From NCBI RefSeq assembly GCF_003634635.1, contig NZ_RBJB01000003.1, forward strand, positions 496,001 to 560,000: a stretch of 64,000 nucleotides of DNA. Direction: 5' to 3'. The stretch's first letter is position 1. The number at the start of each line of letters is the position of its first letter. Source of the DNA: Marinobacter nauticus. Lineage in GTDB: Bacteria > Pseudomonadota > Gammaproteobacteria > Pseudomonadales > Oleiphilaceae. A program made the position numbers and the translations under genes. Of this stretch, positions 62,877-64,000 are shown in pieces. The notes beneath the pieces were generated by a model, which saw nothing but the letters and a program-made list of their open reading frames with translations, was not told the origin of the DNA and made no database searches.

Positions 62877-64000
62877 TGGCAGTCGTGGTCTGGTTCAAAC
62901 GGGATTTACGGGTGGAGGATCACGGCCCGCTGTGCGCCGCTGTGCAATCCGGGCAGCCGGTGATTCCCTTGTACGTGGTGGAGCCGGAATACTGGCAGCA
63001 ACCGGACACCTCCCGCCGGCAGTGGCAGTTCGTTGCGGAATCTCTCGAATCCTTGCGCAAACAGTTAAAACGCCTGGGCAGTGATCTGCTGATTGCTCAC
63101 GGGGAGGTCATCAGAACCCTGGATGACCTGAAACAGCAGTACGGCATCACACAGGTGTTCTGCCATCAGGAAACCGGCGGGGACTGGACCTTTCAACGGG
63201 ATAAAGCGGTGATTGCCTGGTGCCAGAGCCAGCAGATTGAGTTCCGCGAATGGCAGGGCTTTGGTGTCGTTCGGCGACTGGTCAACCGGGACGACTGGGA
63301 CCAGCACTGGAACCAGATCATCAAAAGCACACGCCTGCCTGCACCCGAAGGGATTCGTTCGCCGGATACCTCCGGCTGGCCGCAGAGCTTACCCGCACCC
63401 GCCCAGCTTAACGGTGGCCCGTGCCCGGATCGTCAGGCCGGCGGCAGCGAACGGGCCATTGCCCTGCTGGATTCGTTTCTGGAACGGCGGTGCGTGGGTT
63501 ATCAATACAACATGTCGTCGCCGCTTACCGCACCTCGCGCCTGCTCACGGCTCAGCCCTCACCTGGCCTGGGGCACCATCAGCCTGCGGGATGTCTATCA
63601 GCAGTCAAAAGAGACCGGAGACCACCGCAACACTCTGCCCCGCAAGAAGAAAAGCCTCACCAGCTTTCGCTCAAGGCTGCACTGGCATTGCCACTTTATC
63701 CAGAAGCTGGAGGATGAACCGGAACTGGAATTCCGTGCCATGCATCGGGAACTGGAGCACCTGAAAACCGGACCAAACAACAGCGAGCGACTGCATCGCT
63801 GGCAGGAGGGCCAGACCGGCTGGCCGCTGGTGGATGCCTGCATGCGCAGCCTGGAGCACACCGGTTGGATCAACTTCCGCATGCGGGCCATGCTGATGGC
63901 GGTGGCCAGTTATCAGCTTTGGCTTCACTGGCGGGACCCGGCACTGCACCTGGCTCGACTGTTTACCGATTTCGAGCCCGGCATTCACTATCCCCAGGCC
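62876..64000 (+). CDS. Photolyase/cryptochrome family protein, 3' end outside the window
   Basis: The frame is open to the window edge, 375 codons, so about the last quarter is missing. The N-terminus VVWFKRDLRVEDHGPL is the photolyase antenna-domain signature. The FAD domain begins near residue 190 (GYQYNMSSPLTAPRACSRLSPHLAWGTIS). It should repair UV-induced pyrimidine dimers or be a light-sensing relative. Translation is coupled to the DUF2256 gene by the overlapping stop and start. Confidence 0.9.
   Translation, partial: MAVVVWFKRDLRVEDHGPLCAAVQSGQPVIPLYVVEPEYWQQPDTSRRQWQFVAESLESLRKQLKRLGSDLLIAHGEVIRTLDDLKQQYGITQVFCHQETGGDWTFQRDKAVIAWCQSQQIEFREWQGFGVVRRLVNRDDWDQHWNQIIKSTRLPAPEGIRSPDTSGWPQSLPAPAQLNGGPCPDRQAGGSERAIALLDSFLERRCVGYQYNMSSPLTAPRACSRLSPHLAWGTISLRDVYQQSKETGDHRNTLPRKKKSLTSFRSRLHWHCHFIQKLEDEPELEFRAMHRELEHLKTGPNNSERLHRWQEGQTGWPLVDACMRSLEHTGWINFRMRAMLMAVASYQLWLHWRDPALHLARLFTDFEPGIHYPQA

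Noticed and set aside
1..64000. CRISPR arrays, insertion sequences, tRNA or rRNA genes, prophage
   Set aside because: No regularly spaced repeats, transposase motifs, cloverleaf-type sequences or phage genes were seen on either strand.

Overview
The window looks like a chromosomal segment of a marine denitrifying gammaproteobacterium, most likely Marinobacter and plausibly M. nauticus (formerly M. hydrocarbonoclasticus). The grounds are a wax ester synthase that matches Marinobacter WS2-type enzymes as I remember them, a DesT/DesCB-type desaturase locus, moderately high GC, and a complete nar-nor-nos gene set of the Pseudomonas/Marinobacter kind. No tRNA, rRNA, insertion sequence, phage gene or CRISPR array was seen. 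Gene names rest on motif reading and memory of the families; no database search was run.

Layout. 1-9.6 kb: a TrpB-like enzyme running off the left edge, an lrgAB pair behind a bile-acid:sodium-symporter-family gene, a wax ester synthase, a TetR regulator divergent from a desaturase electron-transfer pair with three repeated operators, and a 7TM diguanylate cyclase. 9.6-14 kb: nsrR with two small membrane proteins, divergent from ytfE-norB (quinol-type NO reductase) behind a good NsrR operator. 14.1-24.5 kb: moaA, the nosRZDFYL operon, a small nos-linked unknown and a DNR-type regulator. 24.6-36.4 kb: narK, narGHJI, a parvulin and the narXL sensor pair. 36.4-45 kb: ubiT, a hemerythrin-GGDEF-EAL protein, nnrS in an operon with an ABC importer, and a divergent TonB-dependent receptor. 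45-51 kb: unknown membrane proteins, DUF488, and an anaerobic ribonucleotide reductase whose glycyl-radical domain is a separate 48-residue ORF, preceded by a cobalamin riboswitch. 51-58 kb: a YeiH-type protein, ubiUV, a nitrate-sensing (NIT) chemoreceptor and hemN. 58-64 kb: two photolyase-like genes, a solute-binding/sensor fusion, a tandem HAD protein and a DUF2256 protein.

How it works together. Most of 9.6-58 kb is an anaerobic-respiration region: nitrate to nitrite (NarGHJI, NarK, NarXL, MoaA), NO to N2O (NorB, with NsrR, YtfE, NnrS), N2O to N2 (Nos), plus the biosynthesis needed without oxygen (UbiTUV quinone, HemN heme, NrdDG deoxynucleotides). Seven FNR/DNR-type boxes (TTGA-N6-TCAA and close variants) lie before nosR, dnr, narK/narX, ubiT, the TonB-receptor/ABC-nnrS divergon, ubiU and hemN, so much of it probably forms one regulon. 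No nitrite reductase (nirS or nirK) is present in the window.

The most interesting points are the split class III ribonucleotide reductase with a B12 riboswitch whose downstream hairpin would mask the ribosome-binding site, and the TonB-receptor/ABC/NnrS cluster of unknown substrate driven in both directions from one FNR-type box.
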